From Lineolata rhizophorae (lineage: Eukaryota; Ascomycota; Dothideomycetes; Lineolatales; Lineolataceae): a DNA stretch of 64,000 bases. Position 1 is the first letter of the stretch, and each line of letters opens with the position of its first letter. Both the position numbers and the translations under genes were made by a program. The DNA is taken from NCBI GenBank assembly GCA_010093515.1, contig MU001672.1, positions 398,087 to 462,086 of the forward strand. Reading direction: 5' to 3'. Shown here one piece after another: positions 1 to 12,128 of this stretch. Under the pieces are notes generated by a model. The model did no database searches, was not told the origin of the DNA, and saw only the letters and a list, made by a program, of their open reading frames with translations.

Positions 1-431
1 ACGCTCGAATCCGATGAGTTTTGGTTGAGATATTGGCATTTTGCTGATGAAGATGCTGGTGGGAGTGCCACTCGCTTGGGAATGCCACTCGCTTGTGGAT
101 TACGTTACACACAATAATAGATTAAGGCTAGCGCCAAGCTGCTTTCGAGGCGGAGCCCTGTCTTTAATTATTTTTGAATGCACAGTCAGCGGAATTTGCT
201 CTTTTTACCTAGAGCAAGTAGGCAGTATAAGCAGCATAGCCTAGTAAATATAATTCTCTAGTGATTTCCAACACTGGATTTATGCTGCATCGTCGTGGAT
301 GGGGTAAAGCCGCTAAGAGCGGTCGCACTTTATTGGCTCGGTTGCGCACTTCCAATTTTCTACCGCTTACATCCTCCACAACGCAAGACCGCCACCTTCA
401 ACTGCATCTTGCCAACGTCAAAGCAGCAACA
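1..431. other. Upstream spacer of eIF3h
   Basis: No supported gene. It holds the presumed promoter and 5' UTR of the eIF3h gene starting at 432. A pyrimidine-rich stretch lies at about 350-410 just before the start codon, as is common before highly expressed fungal genes. The short open frames here have no recognisable product. Confidence 0.5.
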
Positions 432-1653
432 ATGGCCACAACAACCATGGCTGACATTCAAGGCATCCAAGTTGAGGCCCTTGTAAGTCCGACTTTGCGC
501 ACCGAATAATATCCTTCTGAGATTGACGATAGGATCCTGCAGGTGGTCATGAAAATCATCAAACACAGCTCGCAAGCCTTCCCCTCGACGGCGACGGGCT
601 CTCTGGTCGGCATGGACGTCAACGGCACGCTCCAAGTGACCAACTGCTTCCCGTTCCCGACGGTGGACATGCCGGCATCAGACAGCCACTCAGACAGCTC
701 GAATCCGGCAGCGGCGGCGCCGAGGGCCAAGGCCAACGCAACCTATCAAAACGAGATGATCAAGTTCCTGCGCGAGGTCAACGTCGACGCCAACAACGTG
801 GGCTGGTATACGAGCACCAGCATGGGCAATTTCGTCAACATGAACACTATCGAGAACCAGTTCTTTTACCAGAAAGAGATGAACGAACGGACGGTCGCGC
901 TCGTGCACGATGTGAGCAGGACGTCGCAGGGCGCGCTGGCGCTGAGGGCGTACAGGCTGTCGCCGAGCTTTATGACAGCTTACAGGGAGAGCAAATTCAC
1001 GGCCGATAGGTGAGTGCCGAATTTACGCGTGGTGGAAAGCTTTGGAAGAGCTGCAAACTGACAACCCCGCGCACAGCCTCCAGAAGAGCGGCCTCCGCTA
1101 CCAGGACATCCTAGTCGAGCTCCCTCTAGTGATCCACAACTCGCACCTCCTCACGAGCCTACTACACCAGCTACCTGCTTCCCCGCCTGACGAGGCGCTC
1201 GAGTTCCCGCCGACGCTCGCCGCGCTAAAGGCAGACCCGGCTGTGACGTCGCAAACGCTGACGCCCAACTTCGACTCGCTCGACCTATCCATCGACCCGT
1301 TCCTCGAGAAGACGTGTGACCTGCTTCTCGACAGCATCGAGGCACACGACTCGGAGCTCAAGAACCACCAGTTCTACGCCCGCTCCCTAGCGCGCGAGCA
1401 GGCCAAGATCTCGGCCTGGCAGGCCAAGCGCAAATCGGAGAATGCGGCCCGCGCAGCCGCAAAGCAGCCGCCGCTGCCCGAGGACGAGTATCTGCGCTTG
1501 TTCAAGCTGCCTCAGGAGCCGTCGCGCCTCGAGATTATGCTGAATAGTAGGCAGGTCGACCAGTATGCAAAGCAGGTGGATGGGTTCACGGCGGGCGTCA
1601 GCGGCAAGATGTTTGCCGTTAGGAGTAATTTGTTGCCCGGAGAGAACCCTTGA
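432..1653 (+). CDS. eif3h: Translation initiation factor eIF3 subunit h
   Basis: Encodes the MPN-domain h subunit of cytosolic eIF3, which helps recruit mRNA and initiator tRNA to the 40S ribosome. Exons 432-482, 543-1009 and 1077-1653 join in frame to 364 aa, the usual length for fungal eIF3h. The MPN fold begins at about residue 10 ([20 protein letters not shown]) and includes [20 protein letters not shown]. The segment [12 protein letters not shown] sits where active MPN+ proteases carry their zinc-binding His-x-His, so this copy is non-catalytic, as is normal for eIF3h. The C-terminal half is helical and charged. Both introns are GT-AG (60 and 67 nt). A second in-frame Met lies at codon 6, so the start could be MATTTM or MADIQG. 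It is convergent with the DUF3824 gene. Confidence 0.93.
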
Positions 1654-4625
1654 GGTTTTTTTTTTTCTTGCGGGACGGCTCATGGCTTTATAGAGCTTCC
1701 TGGGATCTATGAGGCATGGATGGCGTTAGGTCTGACTTCATATAGAAGCGAAGTCTCCGTGCGCTTTTCAGAAATGATATCTATTTTCCTGTACCACAGA
1801 CATTACGGTGAAATATCTATTGCATTCTTGACGCAGACTGTCTCACTAATTCCTACCTATCAAACGCACAAGCTCCCACGCGACGGAATCCCGAGGATAT
1901 CAGAAAACGTACAATAAAACACTAATAGGAGATATTCCTATCCGCACATAACCATCAAACTCATAAGAGAGATTGGGTAGCTCTGACATTGCGTGAGTGA
2001 GGAAGGTAGCAAGACTTTAATCTGGGAACAGGTGATAGGGAAAACGATGTATTGGGATCTTAACTTATAGTCTACTCTTATGCGATCGAGTTCCTTCTCG
2101 AAGGCGAAGTTGCACACGAACCAGGCCTAAGTATTTGTCATGTCACGTTAGGCATTTTAAACTGGACTCAGTTGATGGCCAACGGCAGGCTCGAGCGTAG
2201 TAGGCATATTTCAAAAGGGCCATCTCAATGTGGCCATCACGAACTTTGCCTTTCGAACCCTTTCCCCTGAAAGCATACACTGAGCTTTGAGCCCTTTTTC
2301 TTTTTGCCTCAGCGCTCCGCCAACCCTCAAACTTCATCAGAAAGGTTCAATTTTCGGCCACGACGACTTCTCCCGACGCGTTCAACAATATCTGCCACAC
2401 ATTACGCGACATCGCTCTCGATGCTGAACCATTCAGTACTAACACTGAGAAAATCTAGCACCCTAGGCAGAAGTTGCTGCTGCGAACAGACGATTTAAAG
2501 GAATTATCTACGCAATCCTACACTGAACCAGGCATGGTACTTGACTGTTTCATCAAAAATTGGCTATCCCTCCTAAAGATATTATTGCGAGTTTGCAACG
2601 ACCCAAGGCTCGAGAATCTCTTTTCTTGCCATACAGGAAGAAAGGAAGTGAAAATTGGCAGCACTGCTTCCTTGACAGGTGGGCTCCCTCCATCTGAATA
2701 CATTACGGGCAACTGATCATGTGGCTGCCCGAGCGATCTTTTTTCGTTTGCCGTTTCGCGTCCGCGAAACATACTATGCATTCAGGGAAGAAATGTCCGA
2801 GGGCAACGGGCAGGATCGAAGGTTCCGAGTGTCGACAAGGACAGCACCGCTGTTTAAACTCAAACCACTTCGCAAGATCAGCCTCGAAAAGCTTCCAATG
2901 AGCATCAGGAGCAAACTTTTGCTCCCTCGGATAAAGTAAATGTTTATCTCAAGATAGTCAGATTCCAGATCGACGACCAAGCTAAGAGCCATGGAACACC
3001 CGGGGATTGGTTGATCTTTGTTTTGCAGGCCATTTTGGACTGAACCTATGATTCCCAAGAAGACACGAACGGTCAAAGCGACATTTGGTCCGCTTGAACT
3101 TCAGAATCTTTCCCCCTTCGTTTTCCTTTTTCGTCTTTCTTCCTTTTTTTTCAGATTCAATTTTGGTCATTCACTTTTGGTGCACCATGCAAACTCACGC
3201 GTACGGCCTATTTCGACATGAGAGTTTTTCGTCTTGTGAGTTATTGATATAACTTACTACTCTTTTTTTTTTTATCTAATTTCAAGCCTTACACCCTGTG
3301 CCGTATTCCAATGACGAAGCCCAAAGAACATTGACCGCAATTGTGCGTGAAGTTTGACACCCGCAGTGGCAACACGGGAGCATAGGGCGTACTGAATTCA
3401 TAGGTACGGAAGGTTTCTATCTCCAAGGGAGTCACACAATCCCTAGCCTCACCAAGGACTGTTCCTGCGTGGCAGCATTCCTTCCACTGGATTCATGTTA
3501 TCGGTGAATGATGTATTGCGGGCAAATAAAACGGCGGGCCAAACCATTTGAAATGATAGGGCGAAGTTGCGTTGTGGACATTATAGGCGCCAGTAGATTA
3601 GAGGCTGAGTTAAACGTCAGGCTGCGGGGCGCAATAAGTGCGCCCGTAGTTACGAGCCATAACATTGGGCATACAAAATAAGCGGTTTCATTTGGATGCA
3701 TGAACCTTGTGAAGAACTAGCAGGACGGCGGATGGTGCATGGGCTTGGAGTTGCGACTATTAGCTGACGGTCTATTAGAGTGCGCTTGCATTCTATTTGT
3801 TGGCCAGTTCGTGTATCCAGGCCACGATAAGCATTTCGTTCAGAGGCCATTTGCTATACACTGGCCACATGTTAGGTGATGCTTTCCTGATTCTTCTTTT
3901 ATTTCATCCGGTTGAGGTCTATAAGCCAAGTTTATCCGACTAGAAATTGGCCTGCACCGCAATGACCCGTATGTCTCTCATTACAAAGTTCGCCAAAGAG
4001 ATTCGTTAGGAAGAAGCATTGAGCCATAACAATAATCAATTTGATCCGTTGCACAAAGTAACACTTGAAAAGGAAAAGCAAAAAGTGGTGTTCGTGTGAT
4101 TTATGATAATGATAGGTAGGAATTAGCCCTTTGAGAAACAATGGGGATTCTGCTGGATGCCATATACGGGCATGTTTGCAGAAAGCAAGCATGAAAAAGC
4201 ACCAGAAAAGAATAGAGAAAATAACCATCCATCAGTCATGGGTCCTCCCAGCCAGACCTCACCTTACCGATCCGGAACCTTACCAACCGAAAAAAGTCCA
4301 TCGCACTCCAATGAACCATGAAAACCATGTCATGAGACCAGGTACCAGAAAACCGTTGGAGAATAATAGCCTAGGCAAAGAAAAAGAGGCTGTTCGCACC
4401 GAGCCCATCGTGACGCCCCGCGCCTATCCTCGTCCGCACTCGACAAATTTGGAGTAATAATGTTTGAGAAGACAGGTTTTGGCAATGATGATCGTCAAAA
4501 AAAAGCAAACCATTAATAAGGACTCTTCCATGTTGAAAGGACTGCAATATCGCCGAAAACTTTTGTCTGGCTCTTCCATCGCTGCATGCTGGGGTATCAT
4601 ATGCCGTCAGACCGCTTCATGTTAT
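1654..4625. other. Convergent spacer between eIF3h and DUF3824 gene
   Basis: About 3 kb without a supported gene. It contains polypyrimidine and poly-T runs (for example around 3118-3153 and 3262-3275) and only short open frames on both strands that resemble no family. The right end (about 4130-4625) probably carries the 3' UTR of the minus-strand DUF3824 gene. No tRNA, terminal inverted repeats or transposase was recognised. Confidence 0.5.
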
Positions 4626-6404
4626 CTAGTACCGCCCCGGTGGGGGTCCCATTGGCGGCGGCGGCACTCCGCCGTACGGGTTCCCATCAGCGTAAGTGAC
4701 TGGACCCGGCGGCGGGGGCGGGCCTGGCGGAGGCGGATACGCGCCCATGGGCGAGGGTGCATACGGACTGCCAGCATAAGGCGGGTTCGCCATCAGAGCA
4801 CCGCCGCTCTGCCTACGCAGCTCGCGCTCCTTGGCCCTGCGGCGTTTGCGGCGCTCGAGTTCCTTGACCGTGTTGCGCTGCTCGCCCATCTCCTTCCATT
4901 CGGAGTAGGCGGACTTGATGCCCAGGGCGGCGATACCGACGGCGGCGGCGTCCTGTAGGAAGGCCTTGGAGCGGCGCTTGCGAGCCTCTTCGGCGCTCAT
5001 CTCGCCCTCGGCCACTAGCTTGTGGCGCTTGTCAGACGCGACCATGGAGTTATAGACGCCATGCGCGGCGTGGATGGTGGCGACGGTGGCGAGGCCGGCC
5101 GTGAGGAGCTCCTTGCCGATCATCTTCTTGCGCTTCTTCTCAATGTCTGTCGAGCTTTCCGAGTCAACGCTGGCGTCGCGCTGGCGTCCCGGATCAGTAG
5201 TCGTCAGGGCTCCGGCTCCACCGCCGATCCCCTGCTCGTTCCGGCGAAAAGCCTCATCGTCGGACAGATTGTCAGCCGGGTGTTCGTCGGTGCGCGCACG
5301 GCCATAGGCACGACCCCGCGTGGGTACGTAGCTATCCGCACTGGAGCTGCTGGGTGACCTACGACGTCGCGACCGGGACCGCACCCGGTCGTATACTGCC
5401 TTACCCGCGGCCGCCAGGGCACCACCAGCTGCGAGTTCCTTCAACTTGCTTCGCGACCGCGACCGCGAGCCCGCACCGCGCGACTGGGAGCGCCCGAACA
5501 GGGACCGGCCGCGGGAGAGGGACCGAAGGCGAGACCGGGAGCGGGAACGGGACCGGCCACGCGACCCCGAGCGGTCTCGTGGGCCGTTGGCGACGCGGCT
5601 GGCGACGAGGCCGCCGACTACGGAGCCAGCGACATTGCGCTTCTCGTGCTGGCTGGGATCGCGGTCGATCAAGCCGTCGATGCCCGCGGCGCTGAGGGCA
5701 GCCGTGGCGACGCGTTGGCCCTTGTCACCGGTCCAGGGCCCGGGAGACTTGCGTGAGCGGAAGGCCTCGATGGCGCCAGCCACGATGGCCGCCTGCGCAG
5801 CTTGCTGCCACTTGCCGCCGCGGGAACGGGAGCGGCTGCTCGATGGGGAGCTGCTGTACCGACTCCGGCGATCATAATCGCGACCGCGGCTGCGGCTCCG
5901 GCGGCTCCGACTCTTGCTACGCACTTTGTCCGTTACGGCACCGACGACGCCACCGAGCCCAAAGTCCTCAAGCTTCTCCTCAATCTTGGACTTGCGACGC
6001 TCACGGCGGGGACGCGGGGGCACATCATAGTCGGAGTAGTAACCGTCGCGCGAATTGTAGTCGCCGCGGGTGCTCCGGCGACCACCGGCGTAGCTATCGT
6101 CATCATAGTATCCATCGTCGTAGTAGCCGGGGCCGCGGGTCGAACGCGACCGCGTGGGCGGGCCGTAAGCTTCTCGAGTCCGAGTCCGTCGATACTCCTC
6201 GCCGCCGGGCGGAGGGAAGTCGCGAGGGATGTCCTCGATGCTGTCGTCGCGACCGCCGCGGTACACTTGCACGTCGCGTACGGGCGCGCCGCCGCGCTCG
6301 ACGTACTCTTCGCGGAAGTACTCCGGCTCGCGAGGCCGCGTGCGGTGGGAACGATGGCGGCGCGGCTCGTCGTAGTCGTCGTAGCCGTAGCCGTATTCCG
6401 ACAT
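4626..6404 (-). CDS. Arg/Ser-rich, proline-tailed DUF3824 protein
   Basis: A single uninterrupted frame of 592 aa. The N-terminal third is rich in Tyr, Asp and Arg (it starts MSEYGYGYDDYDEPRRHR). Residues about 155-350 are dense RS/RSRS runs like splicing-factor RS domains, interrupted by alanine/glycine-rich helices (for example WQQAAQAAIVAGAIEAF) that match the repeated units of DUF3824. Another conserved helix pair follows (ELLTAGLATVATIHAAHGVY, then the Arg/Lys-rich region before the tail). The last about 50 residues are a proline-rich tail (PPPPGPPPPPG) ending in GRY. There is no signal peptide. The Ala/Gly helices could be membrane-associated, but charged RS blocks separate them. The function is unknown for the family. 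The strong GC bias creates long antisense open frames, which I take to be shadows. It is divergent from the SAM carrier gene across 1.7 kb. Confidence 0.85.
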   Translation of the reverse strand: MSEYGYGYDDYDEPRRHRSHRTRPREPEYFREEYVERGGAPVRDVQVYRGGRDDSIEDIPRDFPPPGGEEYRRTRTREAYGPPTRSRSTRGPGYYDDGYYDDDSYAGGRRSTRGDYNSRDGYYSDYDVPPRPRRERRKSKIEEKLEDFGLGGVVGAVTDKVRSKSRSRRSRSRGRDYDRRSRYSSSPSSSRSRSRGGKWQQAAQAAIVAGAIEAFRSRKSPGPWTGDKGQRVATAALSAAGIDGLIDRDPSQHEKRNVAGSVVGGLVASRVANGPRDRSGSRGRSRSRSRSRLRSLSRGRSLFGRSQSRGAGSRSRSRSKLKELAAGGALAAAGKAVYDRVRSRSRRRRSPSSSSADSYVPTRGRAYGRARTDEHPADNLSDDEAFRRNEQGIGGGAGALTTTDPGRQRDASVDSESSTDIEKKRKKMIGKELLTAGLATVATIHAAHGVYNSMVASDKRHKLVAEGEMSAEEARKRRSKAFLQDAAAVGIAALGIKSAYSEWKEMGEQRNTVKELERRKRRRAKERELRRQSGGALMANPPYAGSPYAPSPMGAYPPPPGPPPPPGPVTYADGNPYGGVPPPPMGPPPGRY

Positions 6405-8112
6405 CTTGGGTCACTCGACTTCAGGTCCAGAGGAAGTTGTGGGATTCTAGGTGAGAGCGGGGTCCAAGTCGCTGATAAGAAGGGTCCAAGGCCTGAGGAA
6501 GGCGTGAGTAATACAAGGTCTGCAGTGCGCGCACGGGATTAGGTCATACCGGTGGCGGTAGGTGTTTAGAAAGAGATTTCAGAGGGAGGCGGGGTTCCGC
6601 GGATAGCAAAGACGGTGGGTTGATGCAGGTGGAGAGGGTTCGCGGCAGGAGTAGAAGCGGAGGCGGGTCAGGGTCCAAGCGATGTATTTATGAAGGGTCG
6701 CGGAAGGCTCCGCAGACTGGCGGCACGGGCTTCAGGAAGCCAGCTAATCGTGAAATGACCTAGAGCAGTCTGACCGGGTGGCTTGTTCGAGCGGCGAGAT
6801 TCAGGATGCGGCGAGGGCCCGGGGCGAGGAGGGCTGGCACGGGGCGCCGGGTTGGTGGGATGAGCGCCGCTTGGCGATGACGTTACGGCCGGGCCGCGCC
6901 TTCTGCCCCCCGCCGCCGCCCAACACCGCAAACTTGGCAGGGCTAGCGCGCGGCCCGTCATCATCCGCCGGCGGCCAGGCCGGCCCTCCACTGGAATTCA
7001 CCACGCGCGACCAAATCACCGGCAAACCAGGCGGCTGATGCGTGGCTTGTGGGAGCCTGCAACCGTCGCGCGCTGCTTCGGGTGTGCCCTATGACATCCG
7101 CGCCGGGCGGTGAGGGCATGTCCGGTCTGAATTACCCCGCCACAGCTACCGGCGAGCCAGCCTATGTACAGTCAAGCCTACGTGTGACTCCGCCGGCTTG
7201 GGCAAGCAACGGGATTCGACAGAACGGTCTACCATTGCACGCAGCCCGGGTCCTAGCAGAGTGCAAGGGTATGGTGGTGTGGTTGGCGCTCGCGGCTCGG
7301 CCCTGCAGTTACGAACGCGCGGCGCCAGCTGTGTGGGTGATGTGGCGATATATTTGTACTTGTACCAGCACTGCGCCAGCACCTAGGTAGGTAGTTGCGC
7401 GTTTCAGATGCGGTCCCAGTATTCAGCGACTTGGCGCGTTTCCTGCCACTTGACCTTATACTGGGCTCGGGCGGCGGCGAAGCGTTATACGGCCCCCGTC
7501 CGAGCGACCAGCTTGCGTTTTGACACGAAATGCACACTGTCTTCCTTGTTCTAGCGAACACCTTTCAGCAATAAGAGTCCATGCAGGCCTCTGCGCCAAA
7601 TTATCACCGGTCTGTCTGCCGTCGACAGCTTTGAGAACCGCTAAGCCCCAATGCGGCGCTTCTAGCCTCACTTGTGCCTGAGGTGCCGGTGAACCTTCCG
7701 GGAGTCGCCGAGCAGTGCGAATGCCAGGGGCTGGCTACCTTAGCGACTCAGTTACTAAGGCTGACGAGAATCACGTGACATTTCTCGTTGCTTTTCCTCA
7801 GCGGCTACACCATGCGAAGTTTATAGCGAAGGCCAAGTGAAGGGTTCAATCTTTCTCTGCGGGAATTTTTGCCACTCCTTCGGTTGAAATGCCCTTCGTG
7901 GCCCAGAGCGCACATGCGAAACACACCCGTCCTCGGAGACCGGGGCTGGGTGGCCAAGACGATATCGGAGCCGTGGGTCCCAGCCCGGCCGTCAGCTCCT
8001 TAGCGATGTCCGTTTTATCAGATGGCCTGATAACTTCCGCGGCCAGCTGCCAGCCCTCCTCCAAACTTGACATCACGACCCGCGACAGACGCACTGTGCG
8101 GAGCTGGCCTAC
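6405..8112. promoter_or_regulatory. Divergent promoter region, DUF3824 gene / SAM carrier
   Basis: This 1.7-kb spacer separates two divergent starts (6404 minus, 8113 plus), so it should hold both promoters. It is GC-rich up to about 7400 and mixed afterwards. No element can be assigned with confidence. The open frames seen here are short and GC-driven. Confidence 0.45.
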
Positions 8113-9547
8113 ATGTCTGCAAACACTAACACTGATATCCTGCTGGTACGGCTGCGCTCAATTGATTTCCTTCCGCATCATCCGGCCACCCCCCAGCGCC
8201 TATTGCTGGTAGAATTCTGTTCTCGCGTTGCTAACCACCGATTTCTCAGGCTGGCGCAATCGCAGCGTTTTCCGTCGACCTCCTCGTCTATCCGATTGAC
8301 ACCCTCAAGACCCGTCTCCAGTCGCCCGACTATGCCCGGCGCTACGTCGACGCGGGGACGCGAGCCGTCAATCGGCCGGCGCTCTTTCGCGGGCTTTATC
8401 AAGGTGTTGGCAGTGTGATCATCGCCACACTGCCGTCATGTAAGTCGATTTTGCTCCTTCAACCACCCGCGTGTGCAATTCCACTTCGCCCTCTACATTC
8501 GCCACCATGTCGCACAATCAAAATCACGTGATGCATTCAAGGGCTTCCATTTTACGTGTATTACTAGGCCCATTTGATACAAGATCTAAACCTCCCTCAG
8601 CAGGAGCATTCTTCACCACATACGAGGGCGTCAAGTCGGCGCTGAACGCGCACAACCCTCGCATTACGCCGCTGATCCGTCGCGCCGGCGGCGACCAGCA
8701 ACCCGTAGCGCCCCTGCTGCCGGAACCCGTCATCCACGCGGCCGCGTCCTCCATCGCCGAGCTCGTGTCATGCGCCATCCTCACACCGGCCGAGGTGATC
8801 AAACAGAACGCGCAGATGGTGTCGTCGACGCCGGCGGCGCGGCCGCGTCACAGCCAGCAGCACCCGTCGCCCTCGTCGGCGCGGTCGTACAGCTCGACGT
8901 CGTCGCTCCCCGCCGCGGCGCAGCGCTCCCAGAACGCGACGCTGGTGACGCTGCGCCGCTTCCGGGCGCACCCGCTCGCGCTCTGGCGCGGCTACGCCGC
9001 CCTCGCCGGGCGCAACCTGCCGTTCACGGCGCTGCAGTTCCCGCTGTTCGAGCAGTTGCGCGCGCGCATACGGCGCTCGCGCGAGGCTGCCGGCAAGGTG
9101 ACGGGGAGTCTGCTGGAGAGCGGGTGCATCACGGCGGTGAGTGCGGGCATGGCGGGCGCTGTGAGCGCCGTGGTTACGACGCCCATAGATGTGGTTAAGA
9201 CGAGGATTATGCTGGCGGCGGGGGATGAAGCTGGTGGTAGGGAGAGCGCGAACAAGGCGGCGGGCCAGACTGGCGGTAAGGGAAATGGGAATGGGAAGGG
9301 CGCAAATGGGCTGGTAGACGCATTGGGGAAGACGGCGGCGAAGAGACAAGCCAAGAGGCAGTCGTCGTTGGCGGTGTTTAAGCAAGTATGGGCACAGGAG
9401 GGAATGAAAGGTCTGTGGAGGGGTGGTGCGCTACGTGGCGTGTGGACAATGGTAGGGTCGGGATTATATTTGGGTGTGTACGACAGTGGGAGAGTCTACC
9501 TGGCAAGGAGGAGGGGTCAGACCCTCGACGAAGATGAGTTGTTCTGA
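8113..9547 (+). CDS. pet8: Mitochondrial S-adenosylmethionine carrier (PET8/SLC25A26 type)
   Basis: Inner-membrane carrier importing S-adenosylmethionine into mitochondria in exchange for S-adenosylhomocysteine. Exons 8113-8145, 8250-8439 and 8601-9547 give 389 aa. All three carrier repeats carry the family signature: YPIDTLKTRLQS near residue 24, TPAEVIKQNAQMV near residue 130 and TPIDVVKTRIML near residue 265. The SAM-carrier hallmark GLYQGVGSVIIATLPSSGAF follows repeat one, and LWRGYAALAGRNLPFTALQF resembles yeast Pet8. It is longer than yeast Pet8 because of Ser/Ala-rich and Gly/Lys-rich loops in repeats two and three. The first exon is only 11 codons; its intron has a clear CTAAC branch site at about 8230. 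The second acceptor must end at 8600, because using the next CAG would create a stop. Confidence 0.92.
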
Positions 9548-10269
9548 TTGCAATGAGAATGGATGAGTAGCTAGTGGGATGGGTAACCAGCTGCGGATTT
9601 CCGCTTGCAGTTTGCGCGGTGATGTAGAGTAGGTTAGAAGTGCTTTGTTTGATACTTGGATTGGAGAACCGATGGGGATGGAAAAGGCGGCTTCGTATAC
9701 AGCGTACGGCGTATTTTAAGACCATAGACCTGAAAATGCTCCTCTGATTTCATGAGTGCGGAACATTATGAGGAGAAGGCAACATTCTAGAGGTTACCTT
9801 TGCTTAACAGTAACAAGTTAGGTTTTTCTTATATGTCAGGGTTCCACCGATTTGCGTATACATGTAGCGTGGAGTACATTAGTCTTGATCATGAACTAGT
9901 TCAGTTTATTTCTAAGTTTCAATCGCTGAAGTCTGTGTATTATGCTGTGGAAATTCGCAGAAGCAAACAATACACTGGGCCACCATGGGCAACCGATCTG
10001 GGCGATTATCCCGGGGGCCCGAGCGTTGATTGGTTGGTTGCACGGCAGCAGCGCAAATTCTTGCGCGCGTCTCGCTTGCACCCAGAAGCTGCTATAATCA
10101 AGTACGACTCTATCCCCCTCGTGACTCAATTCCACGGTTCTGTGGATCTGTATCGCATATCCCGAGAAGCAAACCATGCCGATACCTGATTGACCGTTGC
10201 TGCCTCGAGTCACGCCCCTTCTCGACCTTGCCTTTCTTAGGACATAGCCACCTTTGCAGAAAATCGGTA
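9548..10269. other. Spacer between SAM carrier and TRM11
   Basis: This 722-bp tandem spacer holds the 3' end of the carrier transcript and the TRM11 promoter. Two overlapping open frames on opposite strands (9800-10189 plus, 9896-10336 minus) resemble nothing and look like chance. Confidence 0.45.
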
Positions 10270-12128
10270 ATGGACAAAAGCAGTGGCGATGGAGGAAACG
10301 TCTTCCTTGTTCGCCTGGTTCAAGTGTACGAATCATTTCGGCGAGCTGAGCTGGAAGCGATTGCGGACTTGCTGGAGTTCAAGATGGATATTCTTGACTA
10401 CAATGACGATGTATGCCAAACCTTGACTTCGAAGTGTTCTTGGAAACGTCTCGATATTTTCAATGTCCTTTTCTTTTTCTGACCTACATTCTCATTGTTA
10501 TTCTTTTTCAAGTTTCAACATTAGGTCGCGTTGTGACATTTGCTTCGTCCCACCTACGTTTATTTTGTTTTGTAGATGCGTTTCAACGAAGCTCACTAAA
10601 ACTCAGTCACCTTTCTGCCTTGTTCGTCTTCCCTCGATACAAAATGCTCGAGCACTCATCTCACGAACCATAATCGCCCACGCCATCTACGTACTTTGGG
10701 GCTCTGGGTCTGATTACCCTTCCCTGCGGACCTCTGTCCGAGAACAGAGCGCTCACTTGTGGGCCCCCTTTGCTGAATCATCCTTCCGTTTCGAAATCGA
10801 CTCTTTCCGGGGCAAGCGTAGCATGAAAGAACAGCGATCCATAATAGAATCATTTAGCTGGCTACCTCTGAACGGTCCCATCGTAATGCGCGGTGCGGAA
10901 CTTACGCTCACCGTCTTCGAGGACTGGGCCGCCGGGGATCAGAAGCGGAGGAGTCAGGAGCAGAAACCAGATTCAGAATCGCAAGACCCCGAAAGCGCAA
11001 TCGCCTCCAGCTCCTTGCCTCGACCTCCACAACCCAAACGCCTCTACCTTGGCCAGCTAATAGCGGAATCCGGTCGTTCCCACGCCCTCGCGAAGTACGA
11101 CCTCAAGAAGCGTGTTTACGTCTCGACCACGTCTTTCGCGGCTGAAATCGCCCTAGTGACGGCCAACATGGCGCATGCGGCCCCGGGAAGGCTTTTGTAT
11201 GACCCGCTAGCCGGGACGGGCAGCCTGCCAGTTGCTTGCGCGCACTTCGGCGCCATGACGTGCGGGTCCGATATCGACGGGCGCATGATTAGAGGAAAAG
11301 GCGGTCGAAGGAGCGTCGTGGGGAATTTTGAGCAGTATGGGTTTAAAGAAAGGTGGTTAGACGGGTGGGTATCAGACCTGACGAACTCGCCATTAAGAGG
11401 GCTTGGTGATGAGGAGGCGACTAGAAGGGCGGGATGGTTGGATGGGATCGTATGTGACCCACCATATGGAGTAAGGGAGGGGTGTAAGACGCTGGGAAAG
11501 AGGAGAGAGGAGAGAAATGCGGTAGTAGAGGGCCCTGTGTATATTGATGGAAAGTTGTCACACTTGTGAGTATAATTTTATTTTCGCGTTTTTGGTCCTT
11601 GAAGCGAGCCACACATCGACTACTAATCATTTTCTAGACTAGATGGATATGTTCCGCCGAAGAAGCCTTACAGCTTTGATGCTATGCTAGACGACATTCT
11701 AGAGTTTGCGGCCGTTATGCTGGTTGAAAACGGTCGATTAGCTATGTGGGTGCCGACGGCAAATGAGAACAATATTGCACTAGTTACGCCTATGCATCCG
11801 CACCTTGAACTCGTGAGCGAGTGCATACAGTCATTCAACAAATGTACGTGATTCGCAAACACAACTGAGCTCAGCTGCATTTCATTCTCCCAATTACTGA
11901 CGGAGAAGCAAAGGGTCCAGACGTCTATTGACCTACCGACGCCTACGAGCTGGGGAGATCGATAGGTCTACTAAATCTCGGAAGCGTACATACGGCACGG
12001 GAGTCACGGCAAATGAGCTCAATTCGTTCAGGAAGAAGGTAAGAGGTTAATATATTTCTATTAAGGCACTTAATCCTAACTCACCTTTTGCGCAGTATTT
12101 CGAAGGATTCAAGCCCACTCAATCATGA
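10270..12128 (+). CDS. trm11: tRNA (guanine(10)-N2)-methyltransferase catalytic subunit Trm11
   Basis: Catalytic partner of Trm112. It uses SAM to methylate the exocyclic amine of G10 in cytosolic tRNAs. Five exons (10270-10410, 10607-11565, 11638-11843, 11914-12038, 12096-12128) give 487 aa. The N-terminal THUMP-like region shows VRLVQVYESFRRAELEAIAD and then SPFCLVRLPSIQNARALISR. The SAM site is YDPLAGTGSLPVACAHFGA, about two thirds along, and the catalytic motif IV is CDPPYGVREG. The C-terminal part runs DGYVPPKKPYSFDAML and ends FRKKYFEGFKPTQS, matching yeast Trm11 in layout. The intron phases agree (0, 2, 1, 0), and branch-like CTAAT or CTAAC precedes two of the acceptors. The 10411-10606 intron (196 nt) is the longest. 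A tRNA with G10 lies 1.2 kb downstream; that is coincidental. Confidence 0.92.

Noticed and set aside
5022-6542. Long plus-strand open frames over the DUF3824 gene
   Set aside because: They are antisense shadows of GC-rich Arg/Ser codons. The minus frame has the family content.
8471-8600. Open frame beginning at 8471 running into the SAM carrier
   Set aside because: It reads through the intron at 8440-8600. The spliced form restores the carrier sequence GVGSVIIATLPSSGAF.
9800-10336. Overlapping open frames on opposite strands upstream of TRM11
   Set aside because: They overlap each other and the TRM11 start, with no recognisable protein features.
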